Assembly: GCA_028285345.1 (NCBI GenBank)
Contig: JANQPT010000055.1
Span: forward strand, 1 to 64,000
Direction: 5' to 3'
DNA length: 64,000 nt
Source: Planctomycetales bacterium
Lineage (GTDB): Bacteria; Planctomycetota; Planctomycetia; Planctomycetales; Planctomycetaceae
Numbering within the stretch: the stretch's first letter is position 1; each line of letters opens with the position of its first letter. Of this stretch, positions 18,949 to 30,901 are shown piece by piece. Made by a program: the position numbers and the translations under genes. The notes under the pieces were generated by a model. The model made no database searches and was not told the DNA's origin. It saw only the letters and a list, made by a program, of their open reading frames with translations.

Positions 18949-19329
18949 TCACTCCGAACCCGGAAAGAATAGATCGTCGTCGCTGATGTCCGGGATTCCG
19001 ACCACCAACACTCGCATCCGTCCCCGTGCGCCATGGACAACTCCCGGCGGAATCTGGGCCAATGAACCTGTCCGCATCGGGTGTTCTTCACCATCCAGCA
19101 CGAGAATTCCTTCGCCCTCCAATACGTAATACAGCTCGGTCGCCCGCTGATGATAGTGCAGCCGCGCACCATCGATGTCGACGGCGTGCACCCAAGCGGC
19201 AGCGTCTTCGTCCTGCCGGCTGATCAACAGATTCCGCCAGCCGCACGTGCTCCGTTCGCGCGGCGCCTCGCCTTCGTGCCGCACGATGGCCCGCGCTGGC
19301 TGCGTCGGGGATTTCGCACTTTTCTCCAT
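18949..19329 (-). CDS. Small cupin-domain protein
   Basis: This 126-residue single-domain cupin has the first cupin motif as HYHQRATELYYVLEGEG and the second as GSLAQIPPGVVHGARG, so the metal-binding histidines and glutamate are present. The ATG at 19329 has GAGG 8 bases upstream; the frame extends further upstream without a better start. The substrate is unknown; such proteins include isomerases, dioxygenases and regulators. It is divergent from the cyclase-family gene at 19440 with only 110 bases between, so shared control is possible. Confidence 0.82.
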   Translation of the reverse strand: MEKSAKSPTQPARAIVRHEGEAPRERSTCGWRNLLISRQDEDAAAWVHAVDIDGARLHYHQRATELYYVLEGEGILVLDGEEHPMRTGSLAQIPPGVVHGARGRMRVLVVGIPDISDDDLFFPGSE

Positions 19330-19439
19330 GACCCGTCCCTCACAATCTCTGCGTTTGTTGCGTCTGCAAGTTCCGCAAGACATCATACCAGAGTCGAGCC
19401 GCAAAACATCCGCACTCCGAGCAAAATCAAAAACCAACC

Positions 19440-20225
19440 ATGTTCAACAACGTCCGAATCATTGACTTGAGCGTCCCCCTGGAACACGACGCCCCCGGTG
19501 AGCCGATGCCGGCGCAGATTCACTATGTCAAACACCGCGACGAAGGCCTGCAGCAAATGCAGCAGTTCTTCGGCGTCGATCCTGCCGACTTGGTCTATTC
19601 CGACGGCGCCGGCTGGGCGATTGAGCACATTCAAGCAATCACGCACACTGGAACGCACGTCGACGCACCGTATCACTACGGTGAAACCGCCGCCGGCGAG
19701 CCGGCCAAGACGATTGACGAAGTCCCGCTCCAGTGGTGCTTCGCGCCCGGCGTCGTACTCGACGTCCGGGCGGTCCCCAACGGCGAAATCATTACCGTCG
19801 AATACCTGCAAGCCGAACTCGAGCGGATCGACTATCAACTGCAACCGTTCGATATCGTGCTGCTCCGCACCGATGCCGACAAACGCATCGACTCACCCGC
19901 ATATTTCGCTCAACCGGGATTAGGCCGGGAGGGAGTCCTGTGGCTTGTCGAACAAGGTGTCCGGGTGATCGGCATCGATGCATACACACTCGACCGGCCC
20001 TTCGCCAACATGGTTGAGGACTATCAGCAAACCGGCGACGGCCGCCACATCTGGCCGGCCCATTTCGCCGGCATCACTCGCGAGTACTGCCAGATCGAGA
20101 AACTGGCCAACCTCGATCAGCTGCCTGCGCCACACGGCTTTTATGTCTCCTGCCTGCCGGTGAAGATCAAAGCCGCCAGCGCCGGTTGGTGCCGCGCCGT
20201 GGCACTCGTCTCAGCGTCGGATTGA
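19440..20225 (+). CDS. Cyclase-family (kynurenine formamidase-like) hydrolase
   Basis: This 261-residue metal-dependent hydrolase of the cyclase/KynB family shows the signature ITHTGTHVDAPYHYGE (HxGTHxDxPxH), in which histidines and aspartate bind the metal. Further segments are IDLSVPLEHDAPGEP at the N-terminus and RTDADKRIDSPAYFAQPGL in the middle. KynB itself hydrolyses N-formylkynurenine, but the family is broad and no other kynurenine-pathway gene is present, so the substrate stays open. It starts at ATG 19440 directly before MFNNVRIIDLS and is followed by a nucleoside hydrolase. Confidence 0.88.
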   Translation: MFNNVRIIDLSVPLEHDAPGEPMPAQIHYVKHRDEGLQQMQQFFGVDPADLVYSDGAGWAIEHIQAITHTGTHVDAPYHYGETAAGEPAKTIDEVPLQWCFAPGVVLDVRAVPNGEIITVEYLQAELERIDYQLQPFDIVLLRTDADKRIDSPAYFAQPGLGREGVLWLVEQGVRVIGIDAYTLDRPFANMVEDYQQTGDGRHIWPAHFAGITREYCQIEKLANLDQLPAPHGFYVSCLPVKIKAASAGWCRAVALVSASD

Positions 20226-20309
20226 CCGCAGCCCTCACTCAAAATAGAATGCCCAACATGCTGATTGAATAGACCTTACGGGTCCGGTCTCTACACCAGG
20301 AGCAGCACG

Positions 20310-21263
20310 TTGCCGCGGAAATTGATCATCGACGCCGATCCGGGAATCGGCGATGCCTTGGCCGTGATCGCCGCTCTATTTGACCCGCAACTCGACGTCG
20401 TTGCCCTGACCGCCACCGCTGGTTGCGTCTCTGCGGAAAACGCCACGCGCAATCTCCAGACCATCGTCGAACAGATCGATCCCCCCAAGTGGCCGCGCAT
20501 CGGGGCGGCGCAGGAAAACGGCCCGACTTCCGCTGAGAAGAACGCGGTCATTCAGCAATTCGCACAGCTGCACGGGCCGACGGGTTTGGGCGACCGCGAC
20601 TTTGACGTGGCGGACCTGCATCACCGGCACGATTCCGCCAAACTGATGATCGACCTTGTCCGCTCGGAACCGAACGAATACACGCTGCTCACGCTGGGAC
20701 CGTTGACCAACGTCGAAATCGCCTGCGAACGCTTTCCCGACTTCCTAAGCCTCCTCGGCGGCCTGGTCTGTTCGGGCGGTTCCGTCACGGCAGGCGGAGA
20801 CGCCAACGCAGCGGCCGAGTTCAACATCTACTACAACCCAATCGCCGCACGCCAAGTGCTAAACAGCCCCGCCACCAAGACAATCGTCCCGCTGGACGTG
20901 GGCAACAAAGTCGTGCTGACCTTTGAGGAGTTCAACCGCACGGGACTAGAGGAGGAGACCTCCGGTCGGCAGTTGTTTTTGCACGATCTGATCTCCTATT
21001 CGCTGCGGGCACACCACGAGCATCTGGGTCGCGAAGGGGCGCCCCTGCGCGAAATCACCGCACTCGCGTTTCTCAGCCGGCCGAGCTTATTCGAGTCACA
21101 GAGCATGGCCGTTGACGTCGAAACGCGCGGGGAATTGACGCGTGGCATGACGGTGTTTGATCGCCGCACCACAGGGCACGGGCAAACGAATATCGACGTT
21201 GTCAACGATGTCGATTCCCGCGGCGTTCTTGACTACTTCGCCGCCGCTCTGAAACGAAGCTAG
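20310..21263 (+). CDS. Nucleoside hydrolase (IunH family)
   Basis: Members of this family cleave the N-glycosidic bond of ribonucleosides with a bound calcium ion. I place the start at the TTG at 20310 because AGGAG lies 7 bases upstream and the product then begins MPRKLIIDADPGIGDALA, giving 317 residues, normal for the family. The calcium/ribose motif is usually DxDPGxDDA; here the first of the two adjacent aspartates is glycine. The second-half motifs are present (TLGPLTNVEIA, then GGDANAAAEFNIYYNPIAA). It follows the cyclase-family gene and may share its transcript. Confidence 0.9.
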   Translation: MPRKLIIDADPGIGDALAVIAALFDPQLDVVALTATAGCVSAENATRNLQTIVEQIDPPKWPRIGAAQENGPTSAEKNAVIQQFAQLHGPTGLGDRDFDVADLHHRHDSAKLMIDLVRSEPNEYTLLTLGPLTNVEIACERFPDFLSLLGGLVCSGGSVTAGGDANAAAEFNIYYNPIAARQVLNSPATKTIVPLDVGNKVVLTFEEFNRTGLEEETSGRQLFLHDLISYSLRAHHEHLGREGAPLREITALAFLSRPSLFESQSMAVDVETRGELTRGMTVFDRRTTGHGQTNIDVVNDVDSRGVLDYFAAALKRS

Positions 21264-21442
21264 TGGTCCAACCACCTTGAATCGAAAGGTCCCACAAGTG
21301 GGCCGCACGCTCGTTGGCGTGCTTATCGGCGATTGCTCAACCCTTCAATTCAGCTTAGACGATGCACTAGCACTTCGTCGCGGTTTCGTTACGGAAGTAG
21401 TTTGCCACATGCCCTGCCGGTGCAAATCCCAATTCTAATGTA

Positions 21443-21464
21443 GCCGAACTCGTAAGAGTTCGGA
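21443..21464 (+). repeat. GTRA-loop hairpin repeat, forward unit
   Basis: CCGAACTC-GTAA-GAGTTCGG (21444-21463) is a perfect 8-bp stem with a GTAA loop, preceded by GTAG. It belongs to the dispersed family also found at 26802, 45755 and 56379, and is paired with the inverted unit at 21490-21509. Confidence 0.75.
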
Positions 21465-21489
21465 AACTTGCCAACTCCGATTGAGTTTT

Positions 21490-21509
21490 CAGAAGTCTCA
21501 CGACTTCTG
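21490..21509 (-). repeat. GTRA-loop hairpin repeat, inverted partner unit
   Basis: CAGAAGTC-TCAC-GACTTCTG reads on the minus strand as an 8-bp stem closing a GTGA loop, again following GTAGC. It lies 26 bases from the forward unit, like paired REP/BIME units. Confidence 0.7.
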
Positions 21510-21551
21510 CTACGTCAGTTTTGACGTCCGGCCAAGCACTAGCCAATCCGC

Positions 21552-22268
21552 TCACCCCTTAAACGGCCCCTGCAGGCGAGCCAGTTCGATCTTCGACAGC
21601 GGCTTTCCGTCAGGCCCGGTGGTCGGAACCTCGGTCTTCGCAGCGGGAGCTTCCTCAACCGCCGCCGTGTCGCCGTCGTCATCCGCTTCAGCGGCGGCAG
21701 GCTTCTCGGGGGCAGCCGTGCCACCTCCAGAACCAACGGCCCCTTCCATCCTCGCCCGCTCCAACGGAGAGAGCGGTTTGTCACCCGCAGCCGGCTTTTT
21801 GGGGGCAGGTTTTTCAGCGGCCGGCTTCTTGGCCGATCCGGCCGCTCCTTCCAACCGCGCCCGTTCCAGCGGAGATAGCGGCTTGTCGCCCGTAGCGGCC
21901 GGTTTCTCGGCCGTTTTGGCCTTCCCGGCGGCTCCCTGAGCGCGCGCCATCTCTAAGGGGCTCATCCCCTTCTTGGCCGCTGGCTTTGCCGGCTTTTCTT
22001 TCGCAGCGGGTGCTTCCTTGGCCTTCGCCGGAGCAGCCTTCGATTTCGGCTCCGGTTTGTCGACCACTTTCAAGTACGACGGATCAATGTCATACCAGGA
22101 GATGTCTTCGCTGCTGTCGAACTCCACCAGCGCGCGGCCGCTCATGTTCACCGTCTTGACCTGTCCGGTCCTCGACTCGAACCGCTTCAATTCCGGTATG
22201 CCCTCTTCCACGACGACATACTTATCCGTAAACTCCGACTTGAGCCGCTCTGCTTCTTCGAATGTCAT
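21552..22268 (-). CDS. Uncharacterised protein with SH3-like N-terminus and repeated LSPLERAR motif
   Basis: I do not recognise the 238-residue product as a characterised family. Residues about 1-75 look like a compact beta-rich domain (YVVVEEGIPELKRFESRTG, then ALVEFDSSEDISWYDIDP), possibly SH3-like. The rest is low-complexity Ala/Pro/Lys linker carrying four spaced short motifs: GMSPLEMARAQGAAG, PLSPLERARLEGAAG, PLSPLERARMEGAVG and PLSKIELARLQG. The regular spacing suggests a multivalent docking tail. There is no signal peptide or membrane segment. It stands alone between converging repeats and the Nudix operon. Confidence 0.75.
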   Translation of the reverse strand: MTFEEAERLKSEFTDKYVVVEEGIPELKRFESRTGQVKTVNMSGRALVEFDSSEDISWYDIDPSYLKVVDKPEPKSKAAPAKAKEAPAAKEKPAKPAAKKGMSPLEMARAQGAAGKAKTAEKPAATGDKPLSPLERARLEGAAGSAKKPAAEKPAPKKPAAGDKPLSPLERARMEGAVGSGGGTAAPEKPAAAEADDDGDTAAVEEAPAAKTEVPTTGPDGKPLSKIELARLQGPFKG

Positions 22269-22395
22269 CGTCTGCTTTCAATCGATCACTCGCGCCCAAT
22301 TGGAACCAAACGATTCCGAACGCATGCGGTTTTGAGAGAATCCGCCGGATTCCCATTTATTAACGCCCAAATTTTGAGCCATTCGGTCCCCGAAA

Positions 22396-23028
22396 TCAAG
22401 CGTCATCGTGCCGCTGAATCCGATATCGCCACCGAAACGTCACTCCCGCTTGCTCTGGCGACATCCGAGTCGGTCCCGACGCGCGAATTTGCAGCGATTG
22501 CCGAGGGCCGTCCAAGACCTCACAAACCGGAAAGTCCTCGACCAACACCGGATCCAGCCGCAATTTCGACTCGGCCCCGGACCCTATCACGACCGCCGCT
22601 CCCTGCCGCTCAAAGCCCGGGACACTGTACGTCGTCAAGAAGGACGCCGGAAAGGCTTCGCTCCGGCTCCGCGCCGAGACGTCGTACTCGATCGCTTCCG
22701 CCGCAGCGTCAAACGTCACCGCCGCAGCGAATAGAACCTTGCCCGCCCGCCCGAACAGTTGAACTTCATGCTGGTCCGCACGCTTCCGGTCCAACAGCAG
22801 TTCTTGATAGACCGGTCCACAAACGGGATCATCCTCAACACCGGCCGATGGCGGCTCGATAACCGGCGTCCACGCCTCGTGCTGCAGCAGAAAACAGGTC
22901 TCGCGCCAGCGGTCGCCGCAAAATTCCCACAGCAATCGCAGTCGGTCCGCCGTCAACTCGCATCGTCGGGCGGACTGATTGACGTGAATGGCGCGCGACT
23001 CGGCTATTGGAATAACCCCCGCAGGCAA
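22396..23028 (-). CDS. Uncharacterised protein translationally coupled to the Nudix gene
   Basis: I do not recognise this protein of up to 210 residues. It has no signal peptide or transmembrane segment; the centre contains [20 protein letters not shown] and the C-terminus is beta-rich. The only reasonable start, a TTG at 23028, lies 25 bases inside the end of the upstream Nudix gene, so the two are probably coupled in translation. The sequence [20 protein letters not shown] gives it a protein-like character, unlike shadow frames here. The exact start is uncertain. Confidence 0.6.
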   Translation of the reverse strand: MPAGVIPIAESRAIHVNQSARRCELTADRLRLLWEFCGDRWRETCFLLQHEAWTPVIEPPSAGVEDDPVCGPVYQELLLDRKRADQHEVQLFGRAGKVLFAAAVTFDAAAEAIEYDVSARSRSEAFPASFLTTYSVPGFERQGAAVVIGSGAESKLRLDPVLVEDFPVCEVLDGPRQSLQIRASGPTRMSPEQAGVTFRWRYRIQRHDDA

Positions 23029-23603
23029 ATCTGCGACCAGGTTTCAAACTGCTCGATCTCTGCCATCAGCGATTCCGGCGTGGCGAATCCCGTTTCCAGC
23101 ATATCCTTCTCCCGCGGCCGAATCTTCGGTTCGTCCAGTTCGAAGATATGCACGATTCCCAAGTGGACTTTGCCCACGTCGTTACTGTCGTCGTTGAGCA
23201 TCCCGACGCAACGATCCGTGCAGCCGGCCTCTAAGTAAACCTCTTCGGCAATCTCGCGCCGCATTCCTTCCAGATAGGGCGAATCGTCCCGGTTCTCATC
23301 GACGGACGAAATATGCCCCCCCACTCCAATCGAGCGCTTGGCATGCAATCGTTTCTCGCCTTGCCCGCCGCCGCGGGTGTAATAAAAAATCCTCTCGCCG
23401 TGGCGAAAAATGCAATACGGAATCAACTGCTTATAGCCGGGATCCGATTCCATCATGTCGCGGGGCTGATAGCTGGTATTGATCGGATCCAGCAGCGTCT
23501 GCAGGTACGGCTCGACGTTTGTGGAGATCCCCTCGAAGTAGCCGACGTCGTGAAACAATGTGGTGGGAACGACAAGAATCTGTTCAACCGCCGTGCTGGT
23601 CAT
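23004..23603 (-). CDS. Nudix-fold phosphoesterase
   Basis: This 199-residue protein has a Nudix-type region: [19 protein letters not shown], then [14 protein letters not shown], carrying the REuxEE core that binds Mg2+. The spacing between the glycine and REIAEEV is longer than in the standard 23-residue box, so substrate and activity are uncertain. The N-terminus ([19 protein letters not shown]) and the segment [16 protein letters not shown] are beta-rich. The ATG at 23603 was selected over upstream frame because AAGGAG lies 9 bases before it. The gene overlaps the next by 25 bases. Confidence 0.8.
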   Translation of the reverse strand: MTSTAVEQILVVPTTLFHDVGYFEGISTNVEPYLQTLLDPINTSYQPRDMMESDPGYKQLIPYCIFRHGERIFYYTRGGGQGEKRLHAKRSIGVGGHISSVDENRDDSPYLEGMRREIAEEVYLEAGCTDRCVGMLNDDSNDVGKVHLGIVHIFELDEPKIRPREKDMLETGFATPESLMAEIEQFETWSQICLRGLFQ

Positions 23604-23782
23604 CAGACGTGACTCCTTCACGAGAGGGGGAGAGGTTTCGCTGTTTATCCACGACAAACTAGCGGATTCTCTCGCCAACTTCCAGCAACCGCCGCGCGTT
23701 GACTCGGCCGTCAACGGTTCGATTGTGGACCGACTGCCAAGCGAGAGCCATGTCCGCAACGTTGACGACGTGAGCGCGCCGA

Positions 23783-24580
23783 TCACTCCTCGAACGGAAA
23801 GTCCCCCGCCGCCGGCTTGATGTGCACTTCGCCTTGCGGAGATTCGACGGGAGGCTCTTTGAGCTCGGGCATTTGATACTCCGGCGGCTCTTCCTTGGGC
23901 TGCTTGGCGATTTGCGGAATCTGCGGAATTGATGGCACAGGAATCGTCGGCAACTTCACCTCCTCGCCCGCCAATCGCGTCCCCTTGCCGTTGGGATCAC
24001 TCTGAATCGGGCCGATTCCGAATGCCCAGACATTCTTGGCGAGCTCGTCCGACACCTTCATGTCAGAACTCCAAACCAGTTTGCCCGCCTGCCGCTCGTA
24101 AGCAAATAGCCCGATCTTGGCCATGCCCAATTGGTTTGTCTTCTTAAACAGCGCCACTTCGGGAATATGCGACGGCAATCCCGGTAGCCCGGTCGCCACC
24201 GACGTTTCCGGAATTCCGACCAACACGTCATGCCGGTCGGTTCCAATCACTCCCGCCCGGGCTTCCACCACGAACTGGGCGTCCTCTTTCTTCTCCTTGA
24301 GATAGCAGCCGTTTCGAAGCAAATGGTGACGCAGCGAGCTGATCAAATACTTCTGTTGCACCGTGTCGTCCACCTGGCTGGTGTCGAAGTAGATCGCCAT
24401 TCCGCTGAGGCTGCTGACGTCGATGCTGTTGACGCTCTCGTCAATCGCGTTGGAAATCAGCCGCTGTTCAGTCGCGGTCCGCGCTGTATCGGACCACCGC
24501 GTCGTGCCGCAACCACTGAGAATCGAAATCACCAAGCAAGCCGCAAGAATCCGGCGGACGTTGTGCATGTTGTCGGTCAT
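23783..24580 (-). CDS. Uncharacterised lipoprotein (possibly DUF6655)
   Basis: The product from ATG 24580 is 265 residues with a typical lipoprotein signal ([20 protein letters not shown]; lipobox LSGC). The segment [20 protein letters not shown] right after the cysteine resembles what I recall of the planctomycete DUF6655 family; this is memory, not a search. The C-terminal 60 residues are proline-rich ([20 protein letters not shown]). A second ATG four codons downstream is an equally possible start. It is probably membrane-anchored on the periplasmic side. Function unknown. Confidence 0.7.
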   Translation of the reverse strand: MTDNMHNVRRILAACLVISILSGCGTTRWSDTARTATEQRLISNAIDESVNSIDVSSLSGMAIYFDTSQVDDTVQQKYLISSLRHHLLRNGCYLKEKKEDAQFVVEARAGVIGTDRHDVLVGIPETSVATGLPGLPSHIPEVALFKKTNQLGMAKIGLFAYERQAGKLVWSSDMKVSDELAKNVWAFGIGPIQSDPNGKGTRLAGEEVKLPTIPVPSIPQIPQIAKQPKEEPPEYQMPELKEPPVESPQGEVHIKPAAGDFPFEE

Positions 24581-24766
24581 CGCAGGTGGCAAACCCATCG
24601 CTCGTTCCGCGCCAAGGAACGCTGTTGGACGGGCCGTAATGATTGTGGATATGGAGAGAAAGAGAGGATCGGATTCTCTCGATTTTCCACCCCTCGTCAA
24701 GAGCGGATCGCACCGCCCGCTATCTCAATTCGAGCGACACCAATCACGCGAAAGGGCTCTAACTCC

Positions 24767-24869
24767 GTAGGGTCCGCTGTGCGGACCACTTATAACCTCA
24801 ATACGAGGAAGACCGAAACAACTACGCAAGACGCGAACGACTCGACGCGGTCCGCACAGCGGACCCTAC
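24767..24869. repeat. Inverted repeat with 21-bp perfect arms
   Basis: The arms at 24767-24787 and 24849-24869 are exact reverse complements. Each arm also contains its own hairpin, GGTCCGC-TGT-GCGGACC on the left and the complement on the right. The 61-base spacer has no gene. It lies between the lipoprotein start and the galT stop, so it could also shape the 3' end of the galT transcript. Confidence 0.8.
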
Positions 24870-24873
24870 CAGC

Positions 24874-25863
24874 TTAGGGACGCAGCAAAGCGGCCGCGTC
24901 TTCCGGAGGAATCGGGTTGATGAACATCCCCCCGCCATGTTCAAAACCGGCGAGCTGCGCCAGCCGGGGAAAAATCTCAAGGTGCCAGTGATAGTGGGGC
25001 GTCGCACCCGCGTGCAGCGGCGACGTATGCAAATAGAAATTATAAGCGGGATCGTTCAGGACCGCCGCGAGCCGTCCCAGCACGGTCGTCAAGACTTCGG
25101 CAAGCTCCGCGAAATCATCGTCGCGCTCATCGTCGAAATGCTCCTGATGCCGCAGCGGAACCAGCCACATCTCAAATGGAAATCGTGAAGCAAACGGGCA
25201 GAGCACTGCGTAGTTTGCCGTTTGCACCACCACCCGCGCACCCCCATCCAATTCCTCCTCAACGAGCGCGCAATACACGCACCGATTGTTTCGCTGGTGA
25301 AATTCCCAACTGCCGGCCAACTCCTCGCCGATCAGTTCCGGCACGATCGGCGTGGCCAGGATTTGCGAATGGCAATGCTCCATTGAGGCGCCCGCCAACG
25401 CGCCGTAGTTCTTAAACAGCAAGGCATACGCAATCCTTTGATCGCGTTTGTGATGTTTGAACCGGTCTCGATAGGCGCGGAGCACGTCGGCAACGTGTGC
25501 TGCCGGGAGCCGCGCCAGATTCGTTTCATGCTGTGGGCATTCCACAATCACTTCGTGCGCGCCGACGCCCTGAACTTCCCGCTGAAACCCCCAGCCACAG
25601 CGCGCCGTTTCACCGTCAGACGTCACTGCCGGATATTTGTTCGGAATCACGCGGACCTGCCAGCCTGGCCCGTCGGCCGCTGTGGATGCAGGACGCACGG
25701 CAAGCAATTCCGCAGTCGTTTCCTCTTCCTGGCCCTCGCAAAACGGGCAAGCTTGCAGCGATTCGCGGCGCGTTTGCTGTACGATTTCCTGAGGCTTCGC
25801 AGCCCGCTCCGTTGCAACGATCACCCAACGGCCGACAATGGGATCTTGGCGAAACTGCGACAT
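24874..25863 (-). CDS. galT: Galactose-1-phosphate uridylyltransferase
   Basis: GalT transfers UMP between UDP-glucose and galactose-1-phosphate in the Leloir pathway, through a uridylylated histidine. The 329-residue product shows the N-terminal segment RQDPIVGRWVIVATERAAKP, a zinc-type CPFC pair, and the active site GASMEHCHSQILATP, the HxHxQ triad. The C-terminal half contains HYHWHLEIFPRLAQLAGFEH. Length is at the short end typical of the non-enterobacterial branch. No other gal gene is adjacent. The start at ATG 25863 places MSQFRQDPI at the N-terminus as expected. Confidence 0.9.
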   Translation of the reverse strand: MSQFRQDPIVGRWVIVATERAAKPQEIVQQTRRESLQACPFCEGQEEETTAELLAVRPASTAADGPGWQVRVIPNKYPAVTSDGETARCGWGFQREVQGVGAHEVIVECPQHETNLARLPAAHVADVLRAYRDRFKHHKRDQRIAYALLFKNYGALAGASMEHCHSQILATPIVPELIGEELAGSWEFHQRNNRCVYCALVEEELDGGARVVVQTANYAVLCPFASRFPFEMWLVPLRHQEHFDDERDDDFAELAEVLTTVLGRLAAVLNDPAYNFYLHTSPLHAGATPHYHWHLEIFPRLAQLAGFEHGGGMFINPIPPEDAAALLRP

Positions 25864-26088
25864 ACCAACCAGCGGCGAGGGGACTCAATACGGACCATCG
25901 GCGGAGGCCCTGTCTTAACGAATCGAACCTCATTCGACAATCCCCCGCCGAACAGCGTGATGACGATTCCCAAAACAGTTTCCAGCCGCATTGACAAGCA
26001 CCCCGAGCGAGCCTGACAATTCAGACGTTTTCCAACACACGGCAGGGCATCTCGACGCGGACAACTCAGGACTCAGGAGTGATCGATC

Positions 26089-26772
26089 GTGCAGCAAATT
26101 GCGGTTTTGGGACTGGGACGATTTGGAACGACTTTGGCCCGCAACTTGGGACAAAGCGAAATCGAGGTGATCGCCATCGACCGCAATCCCTCCCTCGTGA
26201 ACGCCGTCAAAGATGACGTCGCACTCGCCGTCCGTCTCGATTCGACCGATGAAGAAGCGCTCAAAAGTCAGGATCTCTCCGATTGCGATGTCTGCGTCGT
26301 CGCCATCGGCGAAAACTTCGAGGGCGCGCTGCTCACAACCGCCATTCTCAAGAAAATTGGAGCCAAACACATCATCTGCCGCGCGCAGACGTCGGTGCAT
26401 GCCGAGATCTTTCGACGCATCGGTGCCGACGACATCGTCCAGCCGGAAATTGAAACCGGCAACAGCCTGGCGCGCCGTTTGGCAAACCCGCAGTTCCAAG
26501 ACTTCATCGAACTGGCCGAAGGCTACAGCTTGATCGACATCCGCTGCCCGGCCGAATTTCGCGGCAAAACCCTGCAAGAGCTACAACTGCGGACGAAATA
26601 CCAAGTGAACCTGGTGGCGCTCAAACGGACGATCACCGAACAGCGGGACGGCGAATTGATTGAGACTCAACGGATCACCAGCGTCCCCAAACCGGACGAC
26701 GTCCTGCAGCCGGACGACATCTTGGTCCTCGTCGGCGCGCACGACGATCTCGCCAAGTTGCCGCGCGCTTAG
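26089..26772 (+). CDS. TrkA/KtrA-type potassium channel regulatory subunit (RCK protein)
   Basis: This 227-residue protein has an N-terminal RCK_N Rossmann domain that binds NAD(H) or ATP (IAVLGLGRFGTTLARNLG; GxGxxG) and a C-terminal RCK_C domain (FRGKTLQELQLRTKYQVNLV, ending PDDILVLVGAHDDL). Such subunits gate Trk/Ktr potassium uptake channels in the cytoplasmic membrane. It starts at GTG 26089, with AGGAG 9 bases upstream. The channel gene (trkH/ktrB) is not adjacent in this window; whether it lies elsewhere cannot be seen here. Confidence 0.9.
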   Translation: MQQIAVLGLGRFGTTLARNLGQSEIEVIAIDRNPSLVNAVKDDVALAVRLDSTDEEALKSQDLSDCDVCVVAIGENFEGALLTTAILKKIGAKHIICRAQTSVHAEIFRRIGADDIVQPEIETGNSLARRLANPQFQDFIELAEGYSLIDIRCPAEFRGKTLQELQLRTKYQVNLVALKRTITEQRDGELIETQRITSVPKPDDVLQPDDILVLVGAHDDLAKLPRA

Positions 26773-26801
26773 TGGCTTGCCAGACCTCAAATGCAGAGTA
26801 G

Positions 26802-26821
26802 CCGAACTCGTGAGAGTTCGG
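26802..26821 (+). repeat. GTRA-loop hairpin repeat
   Basis: CCGAACTC-GTGA-GAGTTCGG, identical to the copy at 56379 and one base different from 21444. It is preceded by GTAG and lies 30 bases after the trkA-like stop. I found no inverted partner here. Confidence 0.75.
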
Positions 26822-26905
26822 AATCGTGCCAGAATCTCTGAACGACTGCCGCGCACCATCGTCGCCCCAGATTCGTACAAGAGGCCTCACGCGTCAAATG
26901 TGTGC

Positions 26906-26922
26906 CACCGGCTATGCCGGTG
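26906..26922. repeat. Short intergenic hairpin CACCGGC-TAT-GCCGGTG
   Basis: A perfect 7-bp stem within the sequence TGCCACCGGCTATGCCGG. The region near 21405-21430 has a related but degraded form (GCCACATGCCCTGCCGGTGC), so this may be a second small repeat family that accompanies the GTRA hairpins. Confidence 0.45.
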
Positions 26923-26987
26923 CAACGCAGACTCTGGGAGCAACCGGCGAGCAGGACCGTTGCCCGAGGATCATTCAGTATCCCGCG

Positions 26988-27407
26988 TTACTTCCACGCT
27001 TCTTCAGACGTGCCGTCATAAGCCCAGATGATGCGGCCCGGTTCAAAACGGGGCGGGGCTTCAGCAAGGATCCTCAGCCATACTTCGTTTCCGGCGCGTC
27101 GGCCGACCAGCGAAATATGCGGGCCCAAGTCGTCGTCGCCGTCCAACGGCAACGCCTGCCAGTGCATCTCAGTCACGTCGTCCAACAGCCGCGAAACGCC
27201 CTGCAGATCGAGCGAGAATTTTGACGAAGTCTGCGTCCCGTCTTTGGGGCCTCCCACAATTTCGGTCCGCGAGGCGAAGATCGTGACCTCCCAGAACCGC
27301 TCCGTTTGGTGATAGTGGCAACCGATCGGCGAGAGGACGTCAAACGCGTGCATACCGGCGGTGACGTCTTCGGTCAGCTCTTGAATCCATGGGGGAGGCT
27401 GGGACAT
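26988..27407 (-). CDS. Uncharacterised 139-residue protein
   Basis: I do not recognise a family. The product begins MSQPPPWIQELTEDVTAGMH and is predicted cytoplasmic, with alternating beta-type stretches (FWEVTIFASRTEIVGG, then EVWLRILAEAPPRFEPG) and a central helix (LQGVSRLLDDVTEMHW). It has no signal peptide or cysteine cluster. Codon use resembles its neighbours, which supports a real gene. It is the last rightmost gene before leuS and has no clear ribosome-binding site at the ATG 27407. Confidence 0.65.
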   Translation of the reverse strand: MSQPPPWIQELTEDVTAGMHAFDVLSPIGCHYHQTERFWEVTIFASRTEIVGGPKDGTQTSSKFSLDLQGVSRLLDDVTEMHWQALPLDGDDDLGPHISLVGRRAGNEVWLRILAEAPPRFEPGRIIWAYDGTSEEAWK

Positions 27408-27730
27408 GAGGAGCGTTTTCTTGGTGTCTAAAGGGGATTTATCGGTCCGCCGGCATCATCATCGCGGCATGCTTGCAATTCGCTTCAATAGAGACCGTCA
27501 CCATCCTGGAAGGCTAAATCCCATCATGTCCGAACGCAAAACGCATTTCGACGCCAACCAAGCCGGATTCGGCGTGATTCCACCCAAAACCCTGAGGTGG
27601 TATCAATTAATCCGCCGGCGCAGGCTGTGCGGTGCGGCGATTTCGCGTTTTTCCGCGCGCACACGCAGTCTCGGCGTGAAAACTCGCTCCAAAACCGCCC
27701 AGTTGCCCCATTCGGCGGTCTCCGGCAGTC
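27408..27730. other. Intergenic region between the uncharacterised gene and leuS 3' end
   Basis: I see no convincing gene, RNA or terminator in these 323 bases. A rightward frame starting MSERKTHFDANQ at 27527 continues into the leuS coding region as low-complexity Arg/Pro/Ser sequence and was not accepted. Confidence 0.4.
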
Positions 27731-30592
<2,862 letters not shown>

Positions 30593-30901
30593 CGTCGTTT
30601 GTCTTCTTGTTTGTCGAGTTCTCCGCCGGCAATTCGGCCGGCGATATCGTTATAGCGTGAGAAGCTGTCTCAAATTCATCCGCCCACTTGGTTTGAGACA
30701 CGCGCGCGGCCCGATTGGCTCGCATGATCCGCAGGCTTTCTAAGCCGTTTCCCCCGCGGACGGCGTTCCGGTGGACGTTCGCCGAGCATATCTTGTCGCG
30801 CAGCGAATGTTAAGTGAGCGCCAGCTACGGGACCTCCGCTGCGTTTGTACGCAATCATGGCCGAACTGAGAGACCGCGCTTTGCGACTCGACACCCCCGC
30901 A
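30593..30901. other. Intergenic region upstream of leuS
   Basis: These 309 bases contain a hairpin close to leuS (CGCCGGC pairing GCCGGCG around 30625-30645) and no gene. I looked for a T-box-like leader, with its conserved AGGGUGG-type box, and did not see one. Confidence 0.35.
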
